Notes: generated from the letters alone by a model not told the origin. Shown: positions 44,536-59,600, numbered from the stretch's first letter. The stretch is DNA of 64,000 nt from Nyssa sinensis (GCA_008638375.1 CM018046.1:41221706-41285705); one strand, 5' to 3'. Numbers and translations are program-made.

Positions 44536-47500
44536 TCATAAGATTCTTCTTCTACCTGCTCTAATTGAATTATCTCTTGGCCAAGCTATGTGGGCCATAG
44601 TATCAGTAACTCCCATTTGATGCAACTGCTGATTTGAGGTAACCGGGTTTGATCGAGATGACTTGGGACCTATTTTCTCAGAAGAAGCTCCCCCTTCTGA
44701 ATCTTCTATTGCTTGCTTCAAGCTCTCCACCACTTGACTCATTGTTGGCCGATCTTTTGCATTCTTATTCAGGCAGCCATCTGCCAACTTGGCAATCTTC
44801 CGAGCTGCACTGAGAGAATATTGTTTTCTAAGTTGTGGGTCAATTATCATTCTAAACCTCTTGCTATCAGCTGGGTACTGTTTCACCCATTCTAGAAGCT
44901 TCTGCTCCATTGCTGGGCGGTTTCTTTCCACTGTTCGTCTGCCCGTGAGGAGCTCATAAAGCACCACACCAAAACTCCATATATCACTCTTGATTGTGAG
45001 ATGGCCAGTCTCCACATAATCTGGAGCAGCATACCCATATGTCCCAACAACCTGAACAAAAAATTGAAAGAATCACAACAATGTATAAATCTTGTGAAAT
45101 GTGATCAAGCAGCCCTCGCATCCCACTAGTGAACTTCAAAGAAGATTATGAGGTGGTAAACAGCATAACCAAACCAGGTGATTAAGCTTTTGGCTTGAAT
45201 CAAACTCTCCTTGTCAGGTAAATCAGAAAATTAGTAACTTATCGAGCAATTTTTTTTTTTTAAAATAAAATGAAGAAGAATTAGCAGGGTTTTACGTGAA
45301 CCTGAAAACAATAGCTGGTTCATAAAGATATAGAAAGGGAGATTTTGCGGTTCAGCAGACAGTCCCTTGTGGAAGTCTGAGCATTGTTGCTTTAATCATG
45401 ATTTTTATTCGAGGGTGGCACACAATGAAGTAGACACAGTTACAAATGGTTTGTACATAAGACATGAACAAGTTATGCAGCCTACAAAAATGCTGTTCGA
45501 TTTTATTATGCATTATGTACTTACTGCTGTGGATACATGAGTACGGTCACCTGTTGGCCCCTCCCTGGCAAGCCCAAAATCTGAAAGTTTCGGCTTAAAA
45601 TTCTCATCCAAAAGCACATTTGAAGATTTGAAATCCCGATATATCACCTGCCCAATTAACACAAAGACATAGTTCAATAATTCGAACACTGTATGATGTT
45701 TACAACTAAAATGAAACAAGACTGCGCCAATACGGAGAAAGTCAAAGCATTTGTACTGTAGGGCCATCAATAGCTATTGATGAGTATTTCTGTTCTTCTA
45801 ACTTTGGTCTAATTTTTCCATGTCAGCTTATATACTTATGTCTATCTTATATTTTCTATCTCAGTTTTAGATCTTTTTGAATTGTGATGCCTGTCAGTTC
45901 CCAGCACATATTGGTAATCTACAAGTACATCACTGTAAAGTGCAGACTACATAACAAGTGTATGGGCACCTAACTGTAGTGTAGACGAGGTATGCATGTA
46001 CACTGCCAAGTCATGATAGGATACAAAAACAAATTTTGAACTTCCTCGCATGATGCAACTATCTCTTCTAATTCAAAAACAGTTCAAATTCTCCACATTC
46101 CAAGTTGTAGGACTGTAGAGAATGAACTTATAACTCCATAAAAAATTTTACAAAGGTGTTCAAAAATATGAATGAAAACTCCCCAAAAACAATGATTTGA
46201 CTTGAATGTTCTTCAGTCAGATATATTTGACTAGGATATATTATCCAAGCTAGATTAGAGGATATGAACTCAAATTGACAAGCCAAGACTAGCTAGTTAG
46301 CACAAAGATTACAAAACCATAAATCGAATAAACTTTAAATTTAAAATGAGTGATTTGAACCTGGACTTCCAATCCCTCATGCAGATAAGCTAATCCTTGA
46401 GCCGCTCCAAGGATAATTTGTAATCTTGTTTTCCAAGGAAGAGTAGGCAAGGCCCTGTTGAAAAGATGATCTTCTAAGGTCTTATTGGGCATGTACTCAT
46501 ATACCAATAGCCGTTGGATCCCTCTTTCTCCATCTACAGAACAGTATCCTAAAAGTTTTACGAGGTTGGGGTGCTCAACAACACCAAGAAATTGAACTTC
46601 TGCAAGCCATTCTTTGTGACCCTATGTAAAAAAGAAAGAAACTATAAGAAACAGTTAACAGTTCGAGGAACAAAGTGTAAAATTAAAAAGAAGCATAATT
46701 AAGAAAACAACACTACTAAAATGAGGGTTTAAACAAAGACCCTAAAGTTTAAGAATTGCCAATGCTTAAACAGTGAAAGATCAAGATACCACAAAGTTTT
46801 TAAAACCAAGTATCTGGGACCTGTTAGATGCTGAATAGGTGCTTATAGTTACTTTAATCAGACAATAAGTTGGATAATGTGTATTGTGAGGCAGATATGG
46901 CAGGAGATCTACTTGAAACAACTCGGAAACTAAAGGAAAAAAAAAATTGAGTCCTCATGAAAGTATATTTTAGGTATAGATTATAAATTATATCCATTAA
47001 AAGGATAAAATAAAGAAAGGCTGAAGAAGAAAAGAGGAGTACTAAGGACATGTTTGGGTGGTCCTTGCAAATGACATGATTCTTTCATGTGACAAAATAT
47101 ATAGACTCATTTCAAATGCTCTCAGCGACAGCATTAAGTTGTTCAAAAGCAACGCACACGTAGAGAGTGCTCAATTTTCTATAACTCTACTATAGAGGAC
47201 GGCCTTTTGCCTTCAAATGCCATGGAAAGGAAACAAAATAAATAAACCCTTTACCCATCAATAATTTTAAGTTTCAAACACACATTAGAAGTACCCCCTT
47301 GCTTATCTTGACAGCCTACTGCATCATCAGCTTCCTAGTGAAGCTAGAAATAATAATACTCAATCAAATATAGTAAATATTCTCAACTAAAAACTTCAAT
47401 GATGAAACAAAAGAATATCGAAATGCAAAATCATTTGAAGGAAACAAAATAAATAAACCCTTTACCCGGTCTCAAACACACATTCGAAGTAACCTTTACT

Positions 47501-47880
47501 TATCTTGATAGCCTGCTGCATCACCAGCTTCCTAGTGAAGCTAGAATTAATAATACTCTACAAATATAGTAAACATTCTCAACTAACAATTTCAATGCTG
47601 AAACAAAAGAATATCGAAATGAGATGCAAATTGTCTTCTTTACAGGAAGTCATTTTCCAGCACAAAATTTGAGTTTTATTTTACTGTAATCTGGCTCAAT
47701 CTTGTAGACCAAAATAATCCGGTACCATGACGTATCTAGAATAGTAGTAATTAGTTTTGGTCATGATTTTTGTGTTAATTGCAACTCCAGCACTACCATG
47801 GTTACTACTGTTATTTCTGGCCAAAACACAAATATCCCCAGAAACAAACATAGCAAAATAATATTGATACCTCGTTTTAA

Positions 47881-47916
<36 letters not shown>

Positions 47917-49452
47917 TTTATTTGTGTCTGCAAGTCAAAGTCTTTTAAGTTTTATCAAACTTATAATGCTCATAATAAGATTCCTAAAGATTCCAAGTTG
48001 AATTCTAATGTATAACAAAAAAGCAACAACTTAATTTTTTTATGAAGAAGTGAACTTGACACACTTCAAGTAACAATGATACCATCAACTTTTGCTTGAA
48101 AATGACCAAGGTGGAGTTCACAACGTATTCCCCGCACTTGGAAACCGAAATGTAGGAATCTGTTTAACTCATCAATCATTTGGCCAGGATGTTTGGACAC
48201 TATATTAAACTGAAATAACTTTCTACTGTTTTCCATAGCATTTGAAGTAGAAGAATATCCCTTGAATTAAGCATCGCAATAGAGAAGAAATGGAGTCATT
48301 ATTGAAATAAATGAGAATAAAAAGAACACATTACTAATAATTTGGGACAATTCTAAAAAGTTATATTCCAAAATAAATCATAGTAGTATCAAATGCAATG
48401 AAATAGAAAAAATTCAAATTTTATATGTAGAAATAATAATAAGAAAAAGATGGATTCATTTTGTTTGCATCCATTCATTGTCTTAATTTATTGCCACATT
48501 GATCATCAACAAGGAAAAGTTTCCAAAAGAAAGTAAACAACAATGTTTATGTTCACGATGAAGTTTAGGCTGTAATTCAACATTCTCTACTACTAAATAG
48601 CTCTTACTTCATCCTAAACCAAGGTTCATAAATGATAGATTGTGTTTAATCTAATCTCCATAATTTATTCTTATAAAAACAAGTTTATTCTCCAACAATC
48701 TTTCCAATACTGTTGCCAAATTTTGCTACCAACTAACTATTCATGATATCTTCTCCTAAAATCCTGAGTTTCTACACATTTACAGTGGCAATTAGATCCC
48801 AAACCCAAATTTACAATATTTTAGTGTAAGATCTCCAAAGATATAGCAATTGGAATATTTCTTTACTTTTAAGTAAAAGAAGAAAAGCCACATGCTCTTT
48901 TACCTTGACCTGTACAACATTATGCCACTTCTTCAAAAACTAAGTTTAAATTATCATGCCAGCAAAAGGTCCTATTATTCAAACTTTCCCAACCACTAAA
49001 AATTACAAAGAAAATGATAAGTGCATCAAATAAATAATCAACAGTTAATCATATACTAACTAATCCAGAAGGTAATATCAAAATTTCCTAAAAATTGTAG
49101 GACGAGGAGCTAGTACCTGCAAGCCTTGCTGGTTAAGCTTTTTAATGGCAACCACAAAAGGATCACCCTGACCATTTGCAGGCCTAATTGTACCTTTATA
49201 TACACTTCCAAAGCCACCTTCTCCAAGCTTTAGCAACCTGTTGAAATCAGTAGTTGCAATCCTGAGCTCTGAGAAAGAGAACACTCTCAAATTGTGCTCC
49301 TTTTCTTTGTACATCTCTGGTATGCTTCGCGGCGATGCTATTGAACTAGGAGACTTATTGTCCGATTTACTTTGGTTTTTCACTTCAGGTGCCAATTTCG
49401 ACTTGTGGGACTTGGTCTTGGATTTGTCTTTGAAGATGTAGAAACAGTGCAT
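44536..49452 (-). CDS. PBL19-like receptor-like cytoplasmic kinase (RLCK VII), four exons
   Basis: Exons are 49452-49117, 46621-46361, 45647-45525 and 45051-44536, all joined in phase 0 at GT-AG sites, giving 411 residues. Motifs: glycine loop [11 protein letters not shown] (77-87), catalytic lysine in VAIKK (104), [10 protein letters not shown] with R203-D204, DFG (222-224), and activation segment [14 protein letters not shown]. The last is APD where the family normally has APE. MHC at the start offers Cys3 for acylation, and a Lys/Ser-rich leader precedes the kinase domain. The segment [16 protein letters not shown] and the [20 protein letters not shown] region point to the PBL19/PBL20/PCRK group, membrane-associated kinases that relay pattern-receptor immune signals. 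Family placement is from memory of related proteins; catalysis is expected. Intron 1 is 2495 bp and carries a local duplication. Confidence 0.93.
47228..47625. repeat. Tandem duplication in kinase intron 1 (about 200 bp x2)
   Basis: GGAAACAAAATAAATAAACC begins both copies (47228 and 47440). Both continue through ACACACATTAGAAGTA/ACACACATTCGAAGTA, AGCTTCCTAGTGAAGCTAGA and AGAATATCGAAATG. The second copy has small deletions. Confidence 0.9.
47883..47915. repeat. (AT)n microsatellite in kinase intron 1
   Basis: An uninterrupted run of AT dinucleotides in the intron. Confidence 0.95.
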
Positions 49453-49584
49453 TTTAGGAATATTAATATGCTCTATAATCCAAAACTTCTGTAGTAAAGG
49501 TGTTGGCTATTATTCAATACACCTTCAAGAGGCTCAACCAAATCAATGGTGTCTGAATTTGGATTTTTGTTAGTTTTATCAATT

Positions 49585-49629
<45 letters not shown>

Positions 49630-50300
49630 GGTAAAAATTGGGTGGAAACACAGAGAAAGAAAAACCCAGATGAAAAACTAGGAATCAAGAAGCAAATGAA
49701 CTTCTGAAGGCGAGACAAGAGAAAACTCAGATGGAAAATGAAGGTATATAGATGGGTTATATACAACTAAAAAGTAGGCAGAAAACAGGGGAAATCCAAC
49801 TGGAAATTCAGAGGAAAGTGCGAACAGAAAAAAGAAAAAGAAAAAAAGAGTTTGAGATTGAACTAAGAAGAAAAACAGAATAATTGAAGGAGGGGATGCG
49901 GGGAAAACTAAAACCCTGAAATTCAGAGAGTAAATGGGAAACGCGTGATGGAAAAGAGATTGAATCAGCAACTCTAAAACAGAAGTAAAAACAGGCAAAA
50001 CCCAGATGAGAAAGCAAAGCAAAACGCACTAAACGCGTAAATATTGACAGAGGAAAGGAAGAGAGAGAGAGAGGTGTCGTGTCGTGTCGTGTTCGAAACG
50101 CAGAGAAGTAAAGATCACCACCTTACCAATTCCCACGATACCAGACCCTTGGACCTTGATATTATCAAGCGAAGAAAACTATTGTTCTCTTTTCACACTT
50201 CACAGCCAAAGAAAGAAGTGAACAGCGTTTGGAGTCGGGAGTCGTCTTCAACGCTGACAGTTCAGAGATTTTAATAAGAGACCACTCGTTTTCGAAGATG
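49453..50300 (-). promoter_or_regulatory. 5' UTR and promoter region of the kinase gene
   Basis: On the minus strand this is CT-rich, with a (CT)n run at 49590-49625 and a CGACA repeat near 50075-50090. CT-rich tracts near transcription starts are common in plants. No TATA box or intron boundary can be fixed. Confidence 0.45.
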
Positions 50301-53300
50301 TCGATGAAGGAACAGCACCAGTCGTGTCCTCTAAAAAGGAGGTCAACGAATTTGACTGCAAATGGATGCCTTTTTGACAAAACCAAAAAATCTATGTAGT
50401 TTTACAGTCGGTTTGAGGGAGAAGACAGGAGATAAGATGAGACTTAGTTATGATACATATAGTAAATGGTAATTCTTTTTCATGCACGAATAACCATGCA
50501 ACTTTAACAATGATAGATACTTTTGGATTCAAGAAATTGATTTGGATGTTTTATACACGTATTAATGACTCTTGTCGTACGGTCAAAAATTTATAAAAAA
50601 TACTAAAATGATTATTTAGTACAAATTTAAACATATTAATTTATAAAATTTTTAAATTATTTAGTAATTAAATACTCCTTTCAACAAATTTTTTGTAAAA
50701 ATCAAGAGCAGTAATAATTTTATTTTATTTTATTTTATTGTAAATTATTAAAATTTGATAACTTAAAATTTATAAATCAATTTTTAATAAAAATTATATC
50801 TTTAGATTTTAAATATCGAAATCTATTAAACAAAAATATGAAATCTTGAATAAAAAAAAAATCATTCCGAAAGTGTACAATTTTGTACTTTTACTTGTAA
50901 AAAGTTAGTCCCAATCAAAGTGTAAATTTTTAAACTTTTTTAAAGTTGTAAAATTTCACAAATTTATAAAAATTATGTGACCACATGCTATATGCTTAAA
51001 ACTGACTTTCAAGATTGTGAAAAGTTTGTCAAAAAAAAGCAATCTTTAAAGCATGAGTAATTAAAAATATACTAGTTATAAAAGAGTAAAAATTTACACT
51101 ATTACAAAAGTATAAAATTTTATCCTATTGAACATCATTATTGTAAAGTGACCATGTACTATGTAGTCAAAATCTAGATAATTATTGAAAGGGAGAAGAG
51201 TATAGAAAGAAACATTCCATCATTGAACACAATCATTCATCAAATGGCCAAACCATTATAAGTTGTCGAATTGGGCATAGAGTAGAGGGAGAAAGGATAT
51301 GAAAACAAAGGAGGGAGATTGGGCATGGAGCTGGGGACAAGGGAGATCTGAATGGAGAACATCTCGTAATGTCTCATGACAGTGGAGATCGGTGAAAAGT
51401 TTTTAGTGGAGACCATTTCTCTTGTTGATCCAGATCTTCAACTCATTCACTCGTAGGCTCCATGGAACTGGTGGTGGTGGTGAAGTCGTCATCGGCAGTG
51501 TGTGTTGGTGGCTACGAGTGGTGGTCATCGGTGATGATCGGAGACGTGGAAGGTTGGGCTAGGGCAAGGCCACGAAAGCTGCCAACGACGATGGTGACCT
51601 TCGAGTTGAACTTCTACACGATGACAAAGCAGACTTAAAACCCGACGCTTCCAAAATAAGCCAAAACATGCGAAAAGATTAAGAAAAAAAATCAATAACA
51701 GGAGAATAAAAAATGACACATCACTGTTGAGGACTTCTAACAAAAAAACCTTTTAATTAGTTGTCTTTTAACTTAAAAATGAAGTGTTGTATATTTTAAA
51801 TTAATAAAACTTTTTATTCAGGGACTTGTGGCTAATTAACTCTTTAAAGGTAATACGTAAAGCATATTTAACAAAGATTCTGAAAGAATTTTTTTCAAAA
51901 GACGCTTTTTAGCTTAATATTAAAACCTTGATCACTATTGAATTCTTCACAACTTAAAACTTATCAAATAAAAAAATATCTTTTGAAAAAAAGTTTCTTT
52001 AAAAGATGCTTCTATTGAAACATTAGTCCATGTGTATCTTTTGAAAACATATCTTTAAAAATTATATGAAATCAAAAAATAATTAAAAAACTATCTGAAT
52101 CGTGAAAAAATGTCATTTTGAAAAGTCATCACTGGACAACATTTTCTTAATTGGCATTGAAACCTCCACATTGTTTATTATTATATATAGGGGTCTTTCA
52201 ATAATACAAACTACAAGAAGTTTGATCTTAGTTTTAGAGAGAGATTCTCTAAGATCTTAGAAGATTAATTCAACCAAACCATGAGACTTAAGAGTAAAAT
52301 TATAATTTTTTCAAATCATTTTTTACTCCAATTGTTGAGCTATCCAGACTAGGTACCTTCTCCTTTACTTATAAACCTTTCCAACCAGTGACGGATCTAG
52401 ACAATTGAGATAAGAGTAAGAATATAAAAATTAAAATAAGTTTAAGGAGGGTTATAATACAAATATGAAAAGTATTCGAGGGGCCAAAATTTATACAAAT
52501 TAGGAATAAAAAATCAAATTTCTAAAAGTTTTTTTTTTTTGGTAGAAAGGGGCTACAGTCACCCTAGCCCCCCCCCGTGTGTCTGCCACTGCCTCCAACA
52601 TAGATGAAGGTAAGAATTAATTTCGCATCCTTGACATGAATTAAGGTCATTTTTAGTATTAAGTTCTTTTAATACACCTTAAAAATGTGTCACATAATAT
52701 CTTACTTCAAATCTCACAACCTTATTTGTACATTGAGGGAATTGAAAAAATTTATAACTGTAAACTAGATCAATCTAAAGGACTTAGGGAGTATTTAGAG
52801 TTGCTTTCCAATATATATAAAAGTGAATTTGAATAAAAGTATGTCAGAGTTGTTTTTTTCACAAACACACTTTTGATGTGTTTGGAGAAGCAAATTCAAT
52901 ACAAAAGTTGTTTTAAAAGTTTGCCTAAAATGACTAAGCATATTTCTTTAAACAACTTTTACAATACAAACGCAAAAGTAAAATACAAAAATTTTCTCAA
53001 ACGGACCTTTACTAATTAGATTAGTTAACATGTTTAATTAAACAAACAAATCTACGAAAGATACTCAGAAGCATAATTGATAAAAATCTTTAAGTAGTCG
53101 TGTTAGAGATTCAGGATCAAATCTAACCATCATTTAATTTCAAAAGATTTATAGGTAAAGGAAGGATTACTCTTAATGTGTAACTCAAATTAGACCAAAA
53201 ATAAATAAATAAATCAACTAAAAAAGTAAGAAAAAAATACTTAGTCTTAACCAAAACTTACTATCCCTTCTTAATGTGCATGAGACATTGGAGTGAGAAA

Positions 53301-56300
53301 GCCTTTCCTTAAGGTCCATATAATCATTTTCTTCCTACATGGTCTTTGCCATATTTGACACTTCTCTAAATCAGGTTCACACAATCAAATACTATTCCCA
53401 CTTGAATAAGGTTACAAATAAATGGAGAAATTCTCGTATGAATCTGTTACAAAGATCAATTCAATCACACTCAATTGCATAAATGAATTTTCGGATACTA
53501 AGAAGATAAAAAAAAAAAAAAAAACTGTTTAATTAACACCGTGATTGACATAAACTTATGTCACAAAAGTTACTCAAAATCAATGGCACAACTTCCTAAA
53601 AAGTTGAAAAGTAATGTGGGACAGTGGGAGCTTTACTTTTTTTCCATCCTTTTTCTCTCTAAGACTTCCAACTTGTTTTCATCAATTTGTCATTCATTAA
53701 ATCCAATGATAATGACATAATGAAATACAAAAGACTTATTGGAGTCCTGTCAAAATCCACTAGTCTCATGACCCATAAACTAGATATTGTTTGTCATATA
53801 TAATATTGACTTTTTATTGATTTGCTCATGTAAAACTGACTATTTGTGCATCAAAACTTATGTGTTAGTCAAATGATTTTGGGCATGTCTGAGGAAAAAA
53901 ATGAAACTCATAGGTGCAATTAGACTTTGACGAAATCAATACACATTTCCTATGCACTTGGCCTTTATAAAATGGGTCAAAAACCTTTTGGAGAAAAACA
54001 CAAATAAAGATAAGAAGAAAGCATTCATTTTCTCCCTTACTTTTGTCATATTTTATTTCTCCCTGTTTTTGTATTGTAATTAAAGAAAGAAAATTAATTC
54101 TTCTACATCATTCTTGCTTTTCTAGAATCTGACAAAGAACTAATTCATTTCCTTAAATAAAAGAATTATGTTTTTTTTTTTTTTTTTTGTAAGTAAAAAG
54201 GAAATTATGTTACCTTTTCCTTATATTGTAAGTAGATCCAACAAAAATCCAACAACAATACTAAGAACTTGTTTGTTTTAGCGGTGGTTTAATAATACTT
54301 TTGTGTTTTGATTGCCTAATTATGTTTAACTGATTTATGAGTTATTTAGATAATATGCTAAATTGAACTTTTGAATCACGCTTAACTTTGAAATCGTATT
54401 TAATAAAACAACAGGTCATGTTCCAGCCATGCTCAAAGAATATTACATGCTTAAGATCATTGACCATACTTTTTTAAAACATTACGGGCATATCATCGAC
54501 TTAATTTACAATCTTATCCCTATCTATTTCCAAAATACCCATTTTGTCATTTATTTCAAAAATAAATATAATATATATTTAATATTAAAATAAATAATAT
54601 AATTTTAATAGTATATAACACATTATTATTAAAAGTATACCAAATACACATCATTTCTAATCAATATTTTTTCATAACTACTTAATTTTTTTAATTATTT
54701 AACTTAAATAACACTTTTATATAATTCAATCAAACAGATACTACTTTTTTAAACAAATATTGATTTAAATGATTGTACAAATTATTTCTTGAATTGTATA
54801 TTATTATGTTTTTTTTTATAGAAAAGGCAAAAATACTTTGAAGATAGGGCCACCCTAAACCCTTTTTTTTTGCTATAAATCATGAATAGAGTTTGGAACA
54901 AAAATAAAATAAACAAGAAATGTAAGTGATTTCTTGGAGTAGAACTTGGACTTTGATTTTGACATATTTCTACCAACAAACCACCAGAACTTTGAGGTCC
55001 TTTATTAGTGGTGGGGACATTCATTACATATTCACAAGGCGGTGCAATGACAATTGCAATGGTAGCAATGATTCTATGTTCCTCGAAAGTATGTATTAAT
55101 TAGGCGAAAAGACCACGACCCGGAAGCACGCCAAGTCTTGCTCTTAAAGTCTCTCACTCCACACCAAATCAACCGAACCCCACCATCTTATACGGTTTGA
55201 ATTGGCTCACTAATATAATTAAGAGTGTCAATTTTTGACACGGTAATACGATACGTACATGACACGAAATTAATAAATTTAGATCAAAATATAAATAAGT
55301 TTGGATCATAAACGAGTTAACACGTATAACACGATTAATAAAGAGATTATATTTGAATTTTACAAGTGTCAACTCGTTTAACACAACTTAACATGTTTAA
55401 TTATAAAAAATTATCATGAATTAAGATAATTTGTCTCACATTAAATATTTATTAAAGTTTGAAGAATTTTTACTTATAAAAGAAGTTTTTACTTTAACTT
55501 GATCCATGTTCAAAGTTACTAAACTTGAAAATTATCTATACATATTAAAAGATATATAAACTTTTTTATTTAAAAAATTAAAATAATTAAAATAAACGAG
55601 TTAAGCATGTCAACTCGTGTAACCTGTTTGATAAATAAATTGAGTTTGAGTTTTAAAACTTGACACGATTTGTTAATAATGTCGGATTAGAATTGACATA
55701 TATTTTTGAATATGTATGCCTTAACACGACTCAAACACGAATTGACACCCTTAAATATAATTAGCCCACAGCCAATCCAACCATTGCCATCTACACAGGT
55801 AGGCCCATATTTTTTTTTAAAATTACTAATAAATTATATTATATAATCTCTTTATTCTTTAGTAAATTATAACAGAATAGTGCTATACAAACAGATTTTT
55901 TTATATGAAAAAAGTCCATATAGAATGATTCGTTCAAAACAAAGAAACGCTATCATTTCATTAAATTTATACCTCTTTTTTTTCTACCAAGGGAAGGAGT
56001 ACTACACCACTATTACAGCACTGAGCTGGAGAATTAATTATAGAAGATTGATTCTCGAGTATCAGTGCGTTTCTTGAATAAAGAGATTAAAAAGGCATTT
56101 CCATAAATAAATAAATAAATAACTATCTCCCACACGTAGAATGCCACGTTGGTAGGAGGGAAATTGCGACCGTAATAAAAATAAAAACACGCTTATAGAG
56201 AAAAATGCCAATGAAAAACCAATGCTTTGATTCCATCTAAAATTATACGATAAATAAATATAGAATAACAAGTACCGATCTTCATACTGATTTAGGAAAG

Positions 56301-56662
56301 ATAAAATGAAATAATAAACATAGAATATGGAGAAAGAAACATACTTGAGTAATCATACAATGTTGGGAGTATAAACAAATACAATGGCAATTATAATTAG
56401 GGGAAGAGGTAAAATCATACAAACCTTATCCCCGTTGAAGCTACTCAATGAGACACAACAGGAGTTTGGCACACAGAAAACTCAGTCAATCAGATGACTT
56501 TAGCAAAGATTCTGTATTGGATAAATCCACTCCTCTTTTACCAGATCGGATTCCATTAAACTGGGGGCAGCCAACCGTGTCACAAGCAAAAGTGACGATC
56601 CATCCTTTCAAAGTGCACATCATTGCAATTAAAGTTGTCAAATGCTCCACATCTAGGAATCT
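50301..56662. other. AT-rich intergenic region and SNARE 3' flank
   Basis: I see no supported gene. A hAT-type MITE lies at 52386-52590. The 51470-51600 stretch is GGT-rich and unlike its surroundings. The 55220-55750 stretch has recurring AACTCGT and ACACGA words typical of an old repeat. The part just below 56662 is the SNARE 3' UTR. Confidence 0.5.
52386..52590. mobile_element. hAT-type MITE, 205 bp
   Basis: The ends CAGTGACGGATC and (inverted) CAGTGGCAGAC match the CAGTGGCGGA ends common in plant hAT elements. The 8-bp flanks TTTCCAAC and CCTCCAAC agree at six positions, as expected for an old 8-bp target duplication. Non-coding. Confidence 0.65.
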
Positions 56663-59600
56663 TTAATAAGGATTCCATAGTAATTTTCGACTTGGAGCCG
56701 GAGGAGCTAGTCCTGGAATATCCCGAATGTCTTTGTTACTGGGGTTCACAAGCTGAAAATTTGAAAACACAAAATAGCTCAGCATATGTAGAAATTAATA
56801 ATACTAGTGGTGCAACTATTAGATAAAGAAACACAATCTTAAAATGTGTTCTTTCTACAGCCTTTTTTTAGAAACCCACACTTAATACATAAAAGAGAGA
56901 GAAATTTGGGAGGGGGGGGATTGCATGGCTCCTGCCAGCCCCCATTTAGAATTGCCCTAGAAAACGATGATGCTATAAGTTGCACAGCCAACTGCTAAAT
57001 GGGTTGCATTCAAGTTTTTCATTGCAAGTAGTGAAGACAAATGGAAAGCAAGCAGACATCAACCTTTACAATAATGATGGCTATTACTCCGAGCACAATA
57101 AGAAAGAGCAAGGCCATAATACACCGATCAGTTGCAACCTAATTTAGAAATCCAATAAGTAACACAGTTACACAACTGAATGAATGATAATAAATATTCA
57201 ATAGACGAAACATGAGTGTTATAAGTATTTCAGAGATTGACCTGCCTACCAATTTCCTTGACCAGTTTAGAAGCCTTCTTGATTGAGAAATGGATGGAAT
57301 CCAGGTCATTAACAATCCTGCTCATTTGTTCAGTCTGAACATTAAAATAATAGAATGTTCAAGTTACCACATCTCTAAAATACCAAAAAAAAAAAATTGC
57401 CACAAAAAAAGAACTTCCATTTTTTTATTGCAATCAAATGATGCACCTGTGCCTTCAGAGCTGATGCAGTCTCTGTTCCAACGTTAATGGTGTCATTAAC
57501 AACCTATTACAAACACAGCATGCAAAATCAAATTTTTTGAACATTAATAGGCAACTTCCAAACTTGAAACAGGTAAGATTATTTTTAATTTCATTTCTGC
57601 TGTTCTCAGTTTTCCTTCTTTTTCCCCCTTCCTTACACCTGCAGGGAGTTTGTGTGTGGTGTGGGGGGGGGATCTTAAAACCCCCTCAGAGTTTCTTATT
57701 GGATAGGGAAGGGAGGGAGGCCCTATTGGCACTCTTTGCAACTCCAAACCCAATACAGTGGGTTGGAGTGCAGGGGAGGCTTTCGTGGCCTTGCCAGGAG
57801 TGCCAATAGTGCCTCCTGATAGAGACATCATCATTTTTGTAGTTTTTTTTTAAAATTCTACATGACTTGGTTCGAGAATAGAAACAATGAATACCTTTAT
57901 GCAATGAAGATTAGCCAAAGATATTAATAAACCGGAGAGATGTTAGGTCATGTTTGTTTCATGGATTGGATAAGGGAGGATTAACTCTCCCCTTCACTAA
58001 TAGTGGTAGGATTAGTAATCCCAACCTTTCCCTCCCATTATTTTTTCCATGCTATGGTTCATTATTACTCCCAGTACTATTAGTGAGCCTCTTCCTTTTT
58101 TTACCAAACACCGACTTTACAAGGCCATCGGGACTAATTTAGTGGGTTGCAATAAGCACGAGTGACAGTAAAACTAGATGGAGAACAATTTGGCTTTAAG
58201 TTCCCAACCTCAAGTCACAGAATAGGGTTTCCATGCAAAATTAAGGAAATCCAAATCCATGACTCTTGAAGAAATGTATTTCTCTACCAACAGAAACTAG
58301 GCTTTTGACAGGTTTGCAACAATTGCGGGGGTGGTAATCAATTGTAATCCCAAGAGGGGACTTTGGCAAAAATATGTGCAAGGTGCAGCGCCCTTCTGCT
58401 GGAAATACAACACCCAATTTACCTTAAAGAACAAAAATACGTGCAAGGTGGAGCGCCCTTCTGCTAGAAGTACACTGCCCAATTTACCTTAAAGATGGTA
58501 AGAACATAATTTCAAGTGCCATTAATTTAACTCTAGTGTGGGATCATATAACACACAAACAAGTGATGCCTAAGTAAGGATAGCAAAACAATCCGATTCT
58601 CCAGGTCCCCACCCTGCTCCATTTATATATTTAAATTACATAAATACCCTCCACTTTTTAAATATTACCCTAAATACCTTCATGAATATATACATGTAAC
58701 CAACAGAAATTAGGGTTCGAAGACTTATCCAAAAAAAGAAAAAGAAGAAGATTAGGGTTCTAAAGGCTGTCTCTCCCATAGCTGTTATGGACAATTCACG
58801 GCCACTATCATGCCATTGCCACGCCACCACCTCCTTGACACCACAACACGATCAACCACTCCATTGCCAAATCCTGTTGTTAGACCATCATCACCACCAT
58901 GCCATTAGCACAGCAGCAGCAACAGAAGCCATCGCGATATTCACTTAGACGACCGTAGAGATTAGGACTTTCAATCTCTATACAAGGGATCCTCTCTATT
59001 AATTTCTCTTATGTGCCACTACATCTTGCAAAGATCGTCCAGGTAGGTTATCTATTTATATATGTAAGCATGTATGGATATGCAAGTACGTATATATGTA
59101 TGTGTGGTAGGACATATAGGTATGTAAATGTATGCCCGCATATCATGCTAACCTGGATGGGTAAAGTCGTACGAGGCAGGGACATGGTGGAACAATCTAC
59201 TCGGGATAGGGGAAGGGGAATTCTTTTGGGTGGGATGAAGAGAGATTTTCTTAGGCTAGGCAGGGCGGGGTAGACCCTTGCCATACCTGCCCTGATGCCA
59301 TCCCCTGTGCATTGGGTTCAAGCAACTTAACAAAAATAATTACTTTGCCTGAGCATCCATAAGGATGTCTCTACATGAGTGTTCCTAAAATATTAGTCAA
59401 GGGTGACCACTAAAGGAATGTTTCAGGGAACATCATGCTATACTTCTGGATAAAAGACACTCATACATGATCTTAAATCATGTGATTTCAAGTCAAAAGG
59501 CGAGGCCAGGGGAGGCGGGGGCAATCCTAATTCATTTTTCTATAGGCAATGGGATTTAAAGCGTAATTTACATAATCTTAAAGCATCAAACAGAAGCAGA

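Noticed and set aside
51475..51600. GGT-rich patch as a coding exon
   Set aside because: No open frame of useful length and no splice context; more likely a decayed repeat.
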